Source: Pseudomonas sp. (GTDB lineage Bacteria; Pseudomonadota; Gammaproteobacteria; Pseudomonadales; Pseudomonadaceae). Taken from it: a stretch of DNA of 64,000 nucleotides. This document shows, in pieces, positions 8,801 to 17,339 of this stretch. The DNA is taken from contig JAUSOF010000002.1 in NCBI GenBank assembly GCA_030656145.1, positions 1 through 64,000 of the forward strand, written 5' to 3'. The notes below the pieces were generated by a model, which was not told where the DNA came from, did no database searches, and saw nothing but the letters and a program-made list of their open reading frames with translations. The translations under genes were made by a program, and so were the position numbers. Each line of letters opens with the position of its first letter. Position 1 is the first letter of the stretch.

Positions 8801-9907
8801 TTACAGGTTGTGGGCCACGCGTTCGGCAATTGCCAGGCTGGCGGTCAGCCCGGGCGACTCGATACCGAACAGGTTGACCAGGCCTGGCAAGCCGTGATCG
8901 CTGGCGGTTTGGATAAGGAAGTCGGCAGCGGGTTCCCCCATACCTGCGAGTTTCGGCCGGATGCCGCTGTAGCCTGGCACCAGGCGCGTGCTGTCGAGGC
9001 GCGGGAAGTAGCGGCGGATCGCCTTGGCAAAGGGTTCGCGCAGCTGCTCGTCAACCCGGTAAGCGATATGGTCGAGGTATTCGGTGTCCGGCCCGAAGCG
9101 CACCTGGCCGCCAAGGTCCAGGGTGGCATGGATGCCCAGGCCCGAGGTGTTGGCTTCCGGTAGCGGGTAGATCAGGCGCTGGAAGGGCGCCCGGCCGCTG
9201 TAGCCGAAGTAGTGGCCGCGGCACAGATGCAGTGCTGGGATCTGCGCGGCGTCCAGGCCGATTGTGCGCTGCGCCAGTTGCTGGGCGAACAGACCGCCGG
9301 CATTGATCACCCGCTGCGCCTTGAGCTGAAAGGCTTCGCCAGCGCTGCGGCCAGTGACTATCCAGCCGTCCGGGCCGGGTTCGAGCTGTTCGATGCGGGT
9401 CTGCAGAACCAGTTGTGCGCCCTGCTTTTCGGCGGCGGCGAGCAGCGATTGCAGGTAGGCATGGCTGTCGATGATCCCGGTGCTCGGCGACAGCAGTGCC
9501 GCGACGCCGCGCACGGCGGGTTCCAGATCGGCGAGCCGGGCTTGCTCGATATATTCCAGATCATGTACGCCGCAGATCTCGGCATTGGCGGCCAGCGCAT
9601 CGAGCTTGCCGCGCTCGGCCGCGCTGACCGCCACCAGCAGTTTGCCGATCTGGCGGTGCGCCACCTGATGCTGGCGACACCAGGCATACAGGCGCTCGCG
9701 TCCCTCCCGGCACAGCTCGGCCTTGAGCGAGCCGGGAGCATAGTAGAGGCCGGCGTGGATCACTTCTGAGTTGCGGCTGGAGGTGTGGCTGCCGATCAGG
9801 CTTTCTGCCTCGACGATCAGGCAGCTGTCACCCGGCTTGGCCAGGCGCGCGGCGCAGGCCAGGCCGATGGCGCCGGCGCCGATAATCAGGGTGTCGATAC
9901 TGTCCAT
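8801..9907 (-). CDS. FAD-dependent oxidoreductase, L-2-hydroxyglutarate dehydrogenase family
   Basis: A 368-residue protein using the ATG at 9907, which places the dinucleotide-binding motif (TLIIGAGAIGLACAARLA) at the N-terminus as in the family. An earlier in-frame ATG at 10021 would add 38 residues without family support. HTSSRNSEVIHAG and YYAPGSLKA are hallmarks of the L2HGDH/LhgO group, and GYSGIRPK near the C-terminus is the conserved flavin-contact region. It probably oxidises an L-2-hydroxyacid such as L-2-hydroxyglutarate and passes electrons to the quinone pool. It stands alone, 110 bases before asmA and downstream of the nitrate transporter; no joint function is evident. Confidence 0.8.
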   Translation of the reverse strand: MDSIDTLIIGAGAIGLACAARLAKPGDSCLIVEAESLIGSHTSSRNSEVIHAGLYYAPGSLKAELCREGRERLYAWCRQHQVAHRQIGKLLVAVSAAERGKLDALAANAEICGVHDLEYIEQARLADLEPAVRGVAALLSPSTGIIDSHAYLQSLLAAAEKQGAQLVLQTRIEQLEPGPDGWIVTGRSAGEAFQLKAQRVINAGGLFAQQLAQRTIGLDAAQIPALHLCRGHYFGYSGRAPFQRLIYPLPEANTSGLGIHATLDLGGQVRFGPDTEYLDHIAYRVDEQLREPFAKAIRRYFPRLDSTRLVPGYSGIRPKLAGMGEPAADFLIQTASDHGLPGLVNLFGIESPGLTASLAIAERVAHNL

Positions 9908-10085
9908 GACGAGTGCGCTGCCGGGGTGCCAGGTTTGGCTGCCGAGCATAGCAATATCCGCGAGCTGGCTGGTTTGTCCATGCAGCGCTTTTCGGGCGGC
10001 GTTCAACGCTAACAGCGGCATGCGCGGCTAACTCAACTTGCTACAGTGCTTCAGCCGCAAAGGTGTATGCCCCCTCCGATTGTCT

Positions 10086-10189
10086 CGCGGCTAAAGCCCC
10101 TCCCACCCTGATCGAGGCAGGTCGCAGCATCGGTGCACGCCGACGAGTTGTTTGTGGGAGGGGCCGGGCGGCGATCCGCTTTAGCCGCG
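10086..10189. repeat. REP-like inverted pair (CGCGGCTAAAGC family)
   Basis: CGCGGCTAAAGC plus CCCTCCCAC at 10086-10106 is repeated in opposite orientation at about 10154-10189 as GTGGGAGGGG followed, after a small insert, by GCTTTAGCCGCG. The pair fills the gap between the nitrate-transporter ATPase stop and the oxidoreductase start region. This sequence differs from the GTAGGAGCC family at 23.6 and 34.1 kb. Confidence 0.7.
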
Positions 10190-10200
10190 AAATCTGTCGC

Positions 10201-10983
10201 TTACTGCAACCGATGACGGTCGTGCAAAAAGCTCAGCACCGCCCGGCGGCAGCGGTTGTACTCCGGGTCGTCGGCCAAGGCGATGCGGTCGCGCGGGCGC
10301 GGCAGGTCGACGCTGAGGATCTCGCCGATGGTGGCCGAGGGGCCGTTGGTCATCATCACGATGCGATCCGAGAGCAGCACCGCTTCGTCGACATCGTGGG
10401 TGATCATCATCATGGTGTTGCCGAGGTCCGCCTGGATACGCATCACCTCGTCTTGCAGGTGGGCGCGGGTCAGGGCGTCGAGGGCGCCGAAGGGTTCGTC
10501 GAGCAGCAGCACCTTGGGCTTCATGGCCAGGGCGCGGGCGATGCCGACGCGCTGCTTCATGCCGCCGGAAATCTCCTGTGGGTACTTGTCCAGGGCATGG
10601 CCCATGCTCACCAGCTTGAGGTTGTGCTCGATCCACTCGCGGCGCTCGGCCTTGCTCATGCTGCGCTTGAACACCTTGTTGACCGCCACTGCGACGTTTT
10701 CGAACACGGTTAGCCAGGGCAGCAGCGAGTGGTTCTGGAACACCATGCCGCGATCTGGCCCTGGCCCGTTGACTTCCTTGCCGTCGAGGATGACCACGCC
10801 GAGGCTGGGGTCGAGCAGGCCGGCGACGATGTTCAGTACCGTGGATTTGCCGCAGCCGGAGTGGCCGATGATCGAGATGAATTCGCCCTTGTCGATGCGC
10901 AGGTTGACGTTTTTCAGCACCTGGGAGGCCAGGTTGCCGCGCACGAAGCTTTTGTCCAGTTGTTCGATGGAGAGGTAGCTCAT
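10201..10983 (-). CDS. Nitrate-type ABC transporter ATP-binding protein (NrtD/TauB class)
   Basis: A 260-residue ATPase starting at the ATG at 10983; the longer frame back to 11124 runs into the permease gene and has no family match there. Walker A is GHSGCGKST, the signature EISGGMKQR and Walker B VLLLDEPFGALD. The substitution ISGGM for LSGGQ is typical of the nitrate/sulfonate/taurine class. It lies 10 bases after the permease gene and is the last gene of the nrt-like operon. Unlike cyanobacterial NrtC it has no fused binding-protein domain. Confidence 0.9.
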   Translation of the reverse strand: MSYLSIEQLDKSFVRGNLASQVLKNVNLRIDKGEFISIIGHSGCGKSTVLNIVAGLLDPSLGVVILDGKEVNGPGPDRGMVFQNHSLLPWLTVFENVAVAVNKVFKRSMSKAERREWIEHNLKLVSMGHALDKYPQEISGGMKQRVGIARALAMKPKVLLLDEPFGALDALTRAHLQDEVMRIQADLGNTMMMITHDVDEAVLLSDRIVMMTNGPSATIGEILSVDLPRPRDRIALADDPEYNRCRRAVLSFLHDRHRLQ

Positions 10984-10993
10984 GTTCGAATCC

Positions 10994-11866
10994 TCAGGCG
11001 GCGGGGATGCCACGGGTGATACGCTGGCCGACGTAGGCCACCAGGCGGTCGAGGAAGAAGCCGACCACGCCGATATAGACCAGGGCGAGAATGATGTCGC
11101 TGATGCGCGAGGCGTTCCAGGCATCCCAGATGAAGAAGCCGATGCCGACGCCGCCGATGAGCATTTCCGCGGCGATGATCGCCAGCCAGGACAGGCCGAC
11201 GCCGATACGCAGGCCGGTGAAAATGTAGGGTGCGGCGGCTGGCAGCATGATCAGATGGAAGTACTCCCAGGCATTCAGTTGGATCACCTGGGCGACGTTG
11301 CGGTAGTCCTGGGGAATATTACGGATGCCCACCGAGGTGTTGATGATGATCGGCCAGATCGCGGTGATAAAAATCACGAAGATCGCCGACGGATGACTGT
11401 CCTGAAAGCCCGCCAGGGACAGCGGCAGCCAGGCCAGTGGCGGCACGGTGCGCAGCACCTGGAACAGCGGGTCGAGGCCGCGCATGGCCCAGTCCGACTG
11501 GCCGATCAGTACGCCCAGGGCGACGCCGGCGAACACCGCGAGCATATAGCCCACCGCGACCCGCTTGAGGCTGGCCAGCAGTTGCCAGGCCAGGCCGACG
11601 TCATTGCCGCCATTGTCGTAGAACGGGTTGACGATCAGTTCCCAGGTCTCGCTGATCACCTGGGAGGGCGGCGGCAGGGCCGCGCCAGCGCCCGAGCAGA
11701 GCATCTCCCAGATCAGGCCGAGCGTCAGCAGAATCACCAGTGGCGGCAGCAGATCCTGCAGCAGGGTTTGCTGCACGCGGGTGCTGATACGGCTAAGCCG
11801 CGAGGGTCCGGTTGGCGGAGCCGGGCTGGCCACGGCGGCGGGCTCGAGTTTGACGTTGGCATTCAT
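10994..11866 (-). CDS. Nitrate-type ABC transporter permease (NrtB)
   Basis: A 290-residue BPD_transp_1 family permease with about six hydrophobic segments. The EAA-loop equivalent is QVIQLNAWEYF, and IIINTSVGIRNIP and FIWDAWNASR are typical of the NrtB/CmpB group. The N-terminal 45 residues are a Pro/Ala-rich cytoplasmic extension. It is encoded between the Tat-exported binding protein (31 bases upstream) and the ATPase. It would import nitrate, or less likely nitrite, cyanate or bicarbonate. The NIT-ANTAR gene and leader upstream favour nitrate. Confidence 0.9.
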   Translation of the reverse strand: MNANVKLEPAAVASPAPPTGPSRLSRISTRVQQTLLQDLLPPLVILLTLGLIWEMLCSGAGAALPPPSQVISETWELIVNPFYDNGGNDVGLAWQLLASLKRVAVGYMLAVFAGVALGVLIGQSDWAMRGLDPLFQVLRTVPPLAWLPLSLAGFQDSHPSAIFVIFITAIWPIIINTSVGIRNIPQDYRNVAQVIQLNAWEYFHLIMLPAAAPYIFTGLRIGVGLSWLAIIAAEMLIGGVGIGFFIWDAWNASRISDIILALVYIGVVGFFLDRLVAYVGQRITRGIPAA

Positions 11867-11897
11867 GGGGTAGTTCCTCGCGGGCGATGCATGGCGA

Positions 11898-13229
11898 TCA
11901 GGCCATGGCCTTGATGGTCAGGCTGTCCAGGTAGGCTTGCGGGTTTTCGGGGTCGAACACCTTGCCGTCGAAGAAGGTCTCGATGCCGCGCGAGGTCGAG
12001 GTAGGGATCTGCTCGGCCGGCAGGTTCATGGCAGCGGCAGCGGCGCGCCAGATGTCCTCACGGTTGACCTGGGCGATCAGCGCCTGGGTGTCGAAGTCAG
12101 TCGGCAGGTAGCCCCAGCGCTGGTTCTCGACGAGGAACCAGAGGTCGTGGCTCTTGAACGGGTAAGAGGCGAAATCGTCCCAGTAGCGCATCTGCTCGGG
12201 GTGATTCTCGACGACCTTGCCGGTGCCGTAGGCGAAGTTGCCCTTCATACGGTCGATGATGTCGGCGTAAGGTGCGCCGATCCAGCGCCGCTGCGAGCAG
12301 ATCTTCGCCACTTCTTCCTTGTTTTCCGGCTTTTCGCAGAATATCTGCGCTTCCATGATGGCCATGGTCAGCGCCTGGGCGGCTTTCGGGTTGGCGGCCA
12401 CATAATCGCTGCGCATGGCGAAGGATTTTTCCGGGTGGTTGTGCCACAACTCGCCAGTGGTGTTGGCCGTGTAGCCGATCTTTTGGCTGATCAGCTGGGC
12501 GTTCCACGGCTCGCACACGCAGAAGGTGTCCATGCTGCCGACCTTCATGTTGGCGACCATCTGCGCCGGAGGCACGGTGATGGTGCTGATGTCGTTGTTC
12601 GGGTCGATGCCGCCGGCCGCCAGCCAGTAGCGCATCCACAGGTCATGGGTGCCGCCGGGGAAGGTCATGGCCGCGCTGACTTTCTTGCCGGTGGCTTTCT
12701 TGGCCTCCAGCGCTGCCTTGAACGGGGTGCTGTCGACGCCGATCTGCAGGTCGCGGTATTCCTCACCCACCGAGATGCACTGGCCGGCCAGGTTGAGGCG
12801 GGCGAGGATGGAAATCGGCACTGGCTGGTTGTTCGGGGTGACGACGCCGGCGCTGATCAGGTAGGGCATGGGGGTGAGGATGTGGGCGCCGTCGATGCCG
12901 TTTCTGGCCGAGCCAAGCACCAGGTTGTCGCGGGTGGTGCCCCAGGACGATTGCTTGAGCACTTCGACGTCGGTCATGCCGTATTTGGCGAAGAAGCCTT
13001 TTTCGGCCGCGACGAACAAAGGCGCAGCGTCGGTCAGGGCGATGAAGCCAAGCTTGGCCTTGGTGGTCTCTACGTCGGTTCCGGCGGCCCAGGCGCTGGA
13101 CGACAGGCCCAGGGGCATGCCGCCGAGCAGGGCCATGCCGCTGGCGGCGACAATCGACTGTTTCAGGAAGCGCCGGCGCGAGGCCATGAGTGCGCTGTTG
13201 CTGTCGTCATTGCTTGGCTTGTCAGTCAT
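11898..13229 (-). CDS. CmpA/NrtA family nitrate binding protein, Tat-exported
   Basis: A 443-residue periplasmic protein. The start at 13229 has AGAGGA upstream; a start at 13250 would fall inside the leader terminator. The N-terminus holds a twin-arginine motif (SRRRFLKQS, residues about 22-30) and a hydrophobic stretch ending in AWA, indicating Tat export. The mature part matches NrtA: KLGFIALTDAAPL, GGTHDLWMRYWLAAGG and CVCEPWNAQL. It binds nitrate for the NrtB permease. A sigma-54 promoter and a strong intrinsic terminator precede it, so expression probably depends on nitrogen limitation plus nitrate-triggered antitermination. Confidence 0.9.
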   Translation of the reverse strand: MTDKPSNDDSNSALMASRRRFLKQSIVAASGMALLGGMPLGLSSSAWAAGTDVETTKAKLGFIALTDAAPLFVAAEKGFFAKYGMTDVEVLKQSSWGTTRDNLVLGSARNGIDGAHILTPMPYLISAGVVTPNNQPVPISILARLNLAGQCISVGEEYRDLQIGVDSTPFKAALEAKKATGKKVSAAMTFPGGTHDLWMRYWLAAGGIDPNNDISTITVPPAQMVANMKVGSMDTFCVCEPWNAQLISQKIGYTANTTGELWHNHPEKSFAMRSDYVAANPKAAQALTMAIMEAQIFCEKPENKEEVAKICSQRRWIGAPYADIIDRMKGNFAYGTGKVVENHPEQMRYWDDFASYPFKSHDLWFLVENQRWGYLPTDFDTQALIAQVNREDIWRAAAAAMNLPAEQIPTSTSRGIETFFDGKVFDPENPQAYLDSLTIKAMA

Positions 13230-13248
13230 GGTCCGGTTTCCTCTGGGC

Positions 13249-13300
13249 AAAAAAAAACGATGTCACGCTGACCAGATGAGCTGGTGGGCGTGGACATCGT
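13249..13300 (-). terminator. Leader terminator (attenuator) immediately before the nitrate transporter genes
   Basis: On the minus strand ACGATGTC(C)ACGC and GCGTGACATCGT pair, with an inner ACCAG/CTGGT stem and a 5-base loop, giving a near-perfect long hairpin followed directly by nine T residues. The T-run is only about 20 bases before the nrtA-like start codon and next to its ribosome binding site. A terminator here would block the whole operon unless read-through is allowed, which is the arrangement of NasR-controlled nasF-type leaders. Confidence 0.85.
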
Positions 13301-13352
13301 TGTCCTGTGGGATTGTGGCGCGAGGCATTGCTGCCGGGCTTGTTATGTTCTT

Positions 13353-13368
13353 AGCGAAAGCCATGCCA
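13353..13368 (-). promoter_or_regulatory. Sigma-54 promoter for the nitrate transporter operon
   Basis: The minus strand reads TGGCATGGCTTTCGCT: GG and GC separated by exactly 10 bases, with TGGCA at -24 and a one-mismatch -12 element. Transcription would start near 13342 and give a leader of about 110 bases that ends in the attenuator. Confidence 0.65.
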
Positions 13369-13420
13369 GGATGTGCTGAGCGTCCTAACTGCTGCTCTAT
13401 TTTTGTTTTTTTAATATCTA

Positions 13421-13433
13421 AATCAAAGGCTTG
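13421..13433 (+). promoter_or_regulatory. IHF site upstream of the sigma-54 promoter
   Basis: AATCAAAGGCTTG matches the IHF consensus WATCAANNNNTTR exactly. An A/T-rich tract lies next to it at about 13398-13420, as in strong IHF sites. It lies about 55-65 bases upstream of the -24 element, the usual place for bending DNA between an enhancer-bound activator such as NtrC and sigma-54 polymerase. Confidence 0.6.
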
Positions 13434-13538
13434 TGATTGTTTTAAGGTTGCTGCCAGATCGCCTGCCCGGTCGGCGATGCCTGCTCGCAGTGCGCGTTTG
13501 CAGTGCGGTGGCGGTGACCTGTGCCTGAGATCAGTGCC

Positions 13539-14831
13539 TTACCGTGGCCTGGAGGTGGTCGGGGGTGGCTCGGTATCGAGTGCCAGCAGGCGTTGGGCGA
13601 CCTCGTCCAGGCGCAAGCCCTGATTCATGGCCGCACGCCGCAGCCGCGCATGGGCTTCGCTCTCGCTGCAGCCTTGCTGCTTGATCAGCAATTGTTTGGC
13701 GCGCTCTACCTGTTTGCGCTCATCCAGGGCCTGGCGTGCTTCGCGCAGTTCGTCGTGCATGGCCTGCAGGCGCTGGGTCTGAGTCTGCAGCAAGGCCAGG
13801 GTCGAGCGTGCCAGATTAGCGCTTACGCCGTCTTCGGCCGTGCTGTCGAGGTGGCTGCTGTGCACGCTGAACAGCCTGGTCTGCTCGGCGGCGGCATGCA
13901 TGTCACTGAGGCCGTCGAGCAGGCGGCGATGGCTGTGCAGGTCGCTGCGGATGCGTTGCATGCTTTGCTGGCAGTGTTGCAGCAGGTCTTGTTCCAGGCG
14001 GGTTTCGACGCTTTTCATCGTATCGATGCGTGCGGTGTGCAGCTCGAACCAGAGCTCACCAAGTTGGCAGTCGACCTGGGCGTCGGGGCGAGTGCGTCGG
14101 GCAATCTCGCGCAGGCGACAGGCCTGGGTGCTGTTGGGGCTGGCGCAGAGTTGGTGCCAGAGTTCCAGGGCGGTCGGGCTGGCGAAGCGGCTAAAGGTTT
14201 CGAAACAGCGCTCCTGGCTCTCCAGTAGTTGCTCCAGGCGCTCGAGCATTTCGCTCGTGAAGTAGCCACTGGCGAAACCGGCGACGCCGAGGGCGCGTTC
14301 CTGTCCGGCCAGTTCCTTGCCCTGCATGAAGTTGAACAGCGCCACCAGGCTACGGGTTATGTCGGGGTCGGTGGCGGTGTCGGCAGCCTCGAAGACCACG
14401 GCCAGTAGGCCGCCGATCAGGCGTACCAAGGTGGCGGTGGCGTCCTGCATGCTGATGCGGTGCTCGCGGATCTTGCGCCGCAGCGCTGGCAATTCGTCGA
14501 GGTTATGCAGGGCGTAGGCGATGCGGGTGAACAAGCGGGTCTTGTCGGCCGAGCCGAGGCCGTTCTGGTCGATGTGCTCCAGGTCGTCGCGGAGCTGGCC
14601 CTCCAGGCTGTCGACCGCCTGGCTCAGGCTGTCCAGTTGCAGGCGCTGGTGCGGGGCGTTGCCGCTCAGGTAGAGGTTCGAGTAGCCGCGCTCTTTTTGC
14701 AGGGCATGCACCAACTGGCTGATGCGGGTCACCAGCTCGCAGGTCTGCGCCAGGTCTTCCAGGCCGAGCAGTTCGCTGCGCCGGGCGGCCAACATAAAGC
14801 GCAGGGTGGCCGGCATTTTCCGTTCGTGCAT
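13539..14831 (-). CDS. nasR: NIT-domain ANTAR antiterminator (NasR-like nitrate/nitrite sensor)
   Basis: A 430-residue cytoplasmic protein; the ATG at 14831 has GGAG 9 bases upstream, while the ATG at 14840 abuts it. The first two thirds form an all-helical NIT (nitrate and nitrite sensing) domain, beginning with a segment like [18 protein letters not shown]. The last 60 residues form an ANTAR RNA-binding domain ([20 protein letters not shown], with helices ending in MNQG). This is the architecture of Klebsiella NasR, which binds leader RNA and prevents termination when nitrate is bound. Its probable target is the attenuator ahead of the transporter genes. It is divergent from hisB. Confidence 0.85.
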   Translation of the reverse strand: MHERKMPATLRFMLAARRSELLGLEDLAQTCELVTRISQLVHALQKERGYSNLYLSGNAPHQRLQLDSLSQAVDSLEGQLRDDLEHIDQNGLGSADKTRLFTRIAYALHNLDELPALRRKIREHRISMQDATATLVRLIGGLLAVVFEAADTATDPDITRSLVALFNFMQGKELAGQERALGVAGFASGYFTSEMLERLEQLLESQERCFETFSRFASPTALELWHQLCASPNSTQACRLREIARRTRPDAQVDCQLGELWFELHTARIDTMKSVETRLEQDLLQHCQQSMQRIRSDLHSHRRLLDGLSDMHAAAEQTRLFSVHSSHLDSTAEDGVSANLARSTLALLQTQTQRLQAMHDELREARQALDERKQVERAKQLLIKQQGCSESEAHARLRRAAMNQGLRLDEVAQRLLALDTEPPPTTSRPR

Positions 14832-14919
14832 GGTTGCCATCTCCGGCCAGTAAATGCCCGGCTACTTGCAAGATACAGTCCAGCAGGAGAGGTGCGTATC
14901 GCCAGTGCAGCTTTGCCCT

Positions 14920-14925
14920 TATAAT
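14920..14925 (+). promoter_or_regulatory. Possible -10 element of the his operon
   Basis: A perfect TATAAT lies 38 bases before the hisB start codon. No good -35 hexamer sits at the expected spacing, so this is only a candidate. No his leader peptide with histidine codons was seen. Confidence 0.35.
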
Positions 14926-14962
14926 GGCAGCCTTTTTCCGTGGGCAATTTCTGGAGCTGGTG

Positions 14963-15556
14963 ATGACCGAACGTACGGCATCCGTCGAGCGCAATACCCT
15001 GGAGACCCAGATCAAGGTCTCGATCAACCTGGATGGCACCGGCAAGGCCAAGTTCGATATTGGCGTGCCGTTCCTTGAACACATGCTCGATCAGATTGCC
15101 CGTCATGGCCTGATCGACCTGGATATCCAGTGCAAAGGCGACCTGCAGATCGACGATCACCACACCGTCGAAGATGTTGGTATCACCCTCGGCCAGGCCT
15201 TTACCAAGGCCATTGGCGACAAGAAAGGCATGACTCGCTACGGTCATTCCTATGTGCCGCTGGATGAAGCCCTGTCGCGTGTGGTGATCGATTTCTCTGG
15301 TCGTCCCGGCTTGCAGATGCATGTGCCGTTCACCCGTGCGGTGGTTGGCGGTTTTGACGTGGACCTGTTCCAGGAGTTCTTCCAGGGCTTCGTCAACCAC
15401 GCCCTGGTCAGCCTGCACATCGACAATCTGCGTGGCACCAACACCCACCACCAGATCGAGACGGTATTCAAGGCCTTCGGCCGCGCCCTGCGCATGGCCA
15501 TCGAGCTGGACCCGCGTATGGCCGGGCAGATGCCGTCGACCAAGGGTTGTTTGTAA
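14963..15556 (+). CDS. hisB: Imidazoleglycerol-phosphate dehydratase HisB
   Basis: A 197-residue enzyme of histidine synthesis that dehydrates imidazole glycerol phosphate to imidazole acetol phosphate. It is the monofunctional form without the phosphatase domain found in enterics. The start at 14963 has GGAG 6 bases upstream. The metal-binding motifs HxxxH/HHxxE are visible as [11 protein letters not shown] and, near the C-terminus, [25 protein letters not shown] is also typical. The stop abuts the hisH start with no gap. It opens the hisB-hisH-DUF2164-hisA-hisF cluster. Confidence 0.97.
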   Translation: MTERTASVERNTLETQIKVSINLDGTGKAKFDIGVPFLEHMLDQIARHGLIDLDIQCKGDLQIDDHHTVEDVGITLGQAFTKAIGDKKGMTRYGHSYVPLDEALSRVVIDFSGRPGLQMHVPFTRAVVGGFDVDLFQEFFQGFVNHALVSLHIDNLRGTNTHHQIETVFKAFGRALRMAIELDPRMAGQMPSTKGCL

Positions 15557-16195
15557 ATGCAGACAGTTGCAGTAATCGACTACGGCATGGGCAACCTGCA
15601 CTCGGTAGCCAAGGCGCTGGAACATGTGGGCGCCGGCAAGGTGCTGGTGACCAGCGACGCCAAGGTGATTCGCGAGGCCGATCGGGTGGTATTTCCCGGG
15701 GTTGGCGCAATCCGCGACTGCATGGCCGAGATCAAGCGCCTGGGCTTTGATGAGCTGGTGCGTGAAGTCAGCGCCGACCGGCCGTTTCTCGGCATTTGCG
15801 TCGGCATGCAGGCCTTGCTTGAGCGCAGCGAAGAGAACGATGGGGTCGACTGCATCGGTCTGTTTCCCGGTCAGGTGCGCTTCTTCGGCAAAGGCATGGT
15901 CGAGAACGGCGAGCAGCTGAAGGTGCCGCATATGGGCTGGAACGAAGTGGCGCAGACGGTCAAGCACCCGCTGTGGCACGACATCCCGGATCTGGCGCGC
16001 TTCTACTTCGTGCACAGCTATTACGTCGAGGCGGGCAATCCCAAGCAAGTGGTCGGTCGTGGCCATTACGGCAAGGATTTCGCTGCAGCGCTGGCTGACG
16101 GTTCGCGTTTTGCCGTGCAGTTCCACCCGGAGAAGAGCCACACCCACGGCCTGCAGTTACTGCAGAACTTCGCCGCCTGGGATGGCCGCTGGTAA
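15557..16195 (+). CDS. hisH: Imidazole glycerol phosphate synthase, glutaminase subunit HisH
   Basis: A 212-residue class I glutamine amidotransferase that supplies ammonia to HisF. The catalytic Cys is in [13 protein letters not shown] (about residue 83), and the His/Glu pair is in [23 protein letters not shown] is the usual HisH N-terminal block. It begins at the base after the hisB stop and ends at the base before the DUF2164 start, indicating tight translational coupling. Confidence 0.97.
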   Translation: MQTVAVIDYGMGNLHSVAKALEHVGAGKVLVTSDAKVIREADRVVFPGVGAIRDCMAEIKRLGFDELVREVSADRPFLGICVGMQALLERSEENDGVDCIGLFPGQVRFFGKGMVENGEQLKVPHMGWNEVAQTVKHPLWHDIPDLARFYFVHSYYVEAGNPKQVVGRGHYGKDFAAALADGSRFAVQFHPEKSHTHGLQLLQNFAAWDGRW

Positions 16196-16456
16196 ATGAG
16201 CCGGGCCAAGAACAAGCCACCGATCATGACCTTGAGCGCCGAGCAGGAGCGTGAAGCCTGCTTGGCACTCAAGCGCTTCATGGCCGAGCGTTTCGAGCTG
16301 GAGCTGGGTAGTTTCGAGGCCGCCGAGGTGCTGGAGCTGTTTGCCCGCGAGATTGCACCGCATTACTACAACCGGGCGATTTTCGATGTGCAGACTCACC
16401 TGAAAGAACGGTTTGAGAGCATCGAAAGCGACCTCTGGGCACTCGAGAAGAGCTGA
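16196..16456 (+). CDS. DUF2164 family protein
   Basis: An 86-residue small charged helical protein between hisH and hisA, starting directly after the hisH stop. Recognisable family features are FMAERFELELGSFEA and EIAPHYYNRAIFD. Function is unknown. The position inside the his cluster with no spacer shows it is co-transcribed, but that does not prove a role in histidine synthesis. Confidence 0.8.
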   Translation: MSRAKNKPPIMTLSAEQEREACLALKRFMAERFELELGSFEAAEVLELFAREIAPHYYNRAIFDVQTHLKERFESIESDLWALEKS

Positions 16457-16492
16457 CCCACCGAATTCACACGACTTGAACAGGTTCAACCG

Positions 16493-17230
16493 ATGCTGAT
16501 TATTCCCGCTATCGATCTGAAAGACGGCGCTTGTGTGCGCTTGCGCCAGGGCCGCATGGAAGACTCCACGGTGTTCTCCGATGACCCGGTGAGCATGGCC
16601 GCCAAGTGGGTCGAGGGCGGCTGCCGTCGTCTGCACCTGGTCGACCTGAATGGCGCCTTTGAAGGTCAGCCGGTCAACGGTGAAGTGGTCACCGCCATCG
16701 CCAAGCGCTACCCGCACCTGCCGATCCAGATTGGCGGCGGTATCCGCACCCTGGAAACCATCGAGCACTACGTGCGTGCCGGCGTCAGCTACGTGATCAT
16801 CGGCACCAAGGCGGTGAAAGATCCACAGTTCGTCACCGATGCCTGCAAAGCCTTCCCCGGTAAAGTCATCGTGGGCCTGGATGCCAAAGACGGCTTCGTC
16901 GCCACCGACGGTTGGGCGGAAGTGTCTACCGTGCAAGCCACTGACCTGGCCAAGCGTTTCGAAGCCGATGGCGTGTCGGCCATCGTTTATACCGACATCG
17001 CCAAAGACGGCATGATGCAGGGCTGCAACGTCGAAGCCACCGCCGCCCTGGCCGCTGCCAGCCGCATTCCGGTAATTGCCTCCGGTGGCATCCACAACCT
17101 GAGTGATATCGAGAAGCTGCTGCTGGCGCGCTCGCCGGGCATCATCGGTGCCATCACTGGGCGTGCGATCTATGAAGGCACTTTGGATGTGGCTGAGGCT
17201 CAGGCCTTCTGCGATTCGTTCAAGGGCTGA
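16493..17230 (+). CDS. hisA: Phosphoribosylformimino-5-aminoimidazole carboxamide ribotide isomerase HisA
   Basis: A 245-residue TIM barrel that catalyses the Amadori rearrangement of ProFAR to PRFAR. The first catalytic Asp is in [13 protein letters not shown], and the second in the YTDIAKDGM segment. The phosphate-binding ends of the barrel are GGGIRTLE and ASGGIHN, the latter followed by [14 protein letters not shown]. It lies 36 bases after the DUF2164 gene. Length is normal. Confidence 0.97.
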   Translation: MLIIPAIDLKDGACVRLRQGRMEDSTVFSDDPVSMAAKWVEGGCRRLHLVDLNGAFEGQPVNGEVVTAIAKRYPHLPIQIGGGIRTLETIEHYVRAGVSYVIIGTKAVKDPQFVTDACKAFPGKVIVGLDAKDGFVATDGWAEVSTVQATDLAKRFEADGVSAIVYTDIAKDGMMQGCNVEATAALAAASRIPVIASGGIHNLSDIEKLLLARSPGIIGAITGRAIYEGTLDVAEAQAFCDSFKG

Positions 17231-17236
17231 TTCGGG

Positions 17237-17329
17237 CGTAGGGTGGGTTAGCTGCGGCGCGGCGTAACCCACCGATGCAGTCATCCGTTGGCGCAACGAT
17301 GGGTATCGCTGCGCTCAACCCATCCTACG
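17237..17329. repeat. Intergenic repeat of the GGGTTA / TAACCC type between hisA and hisF
   Basis: A 93-base element beginning CGTAGGGTGGGTTAG and ending in the approximate inverse (CAACCCATCCTACG), with an inner GGCGTAACCCACC. Related sequence is at 58800-58935, a partial copy at 34762-34797, and a small palindrome with the same core at 19449-19485. It separates hisA from hisF without any recognisable terminator. Confidence 0.65.
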
Positions 17330-17339
17330 GAATACTGTT

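Noticed and set aside
11937..13271. 444-codon plus-strand frame over the nitrate binding-protein gene
   Set aside because: Shadow of the Tat-exported NrtA-like protein on the minus strand; no domain.
13440..13538. NtrC enhancer for the nitrate operon
   Set aside because: Several GCAC half-sites occur on one strand but none makes a GCAC-N7-GTGC palindrome, so no site is called.
14729..16147. 472-codon frame antisense to hisB and hisH
   Set aside because: It covers two unmistakable his genes in antisense and shows no recognisable family.
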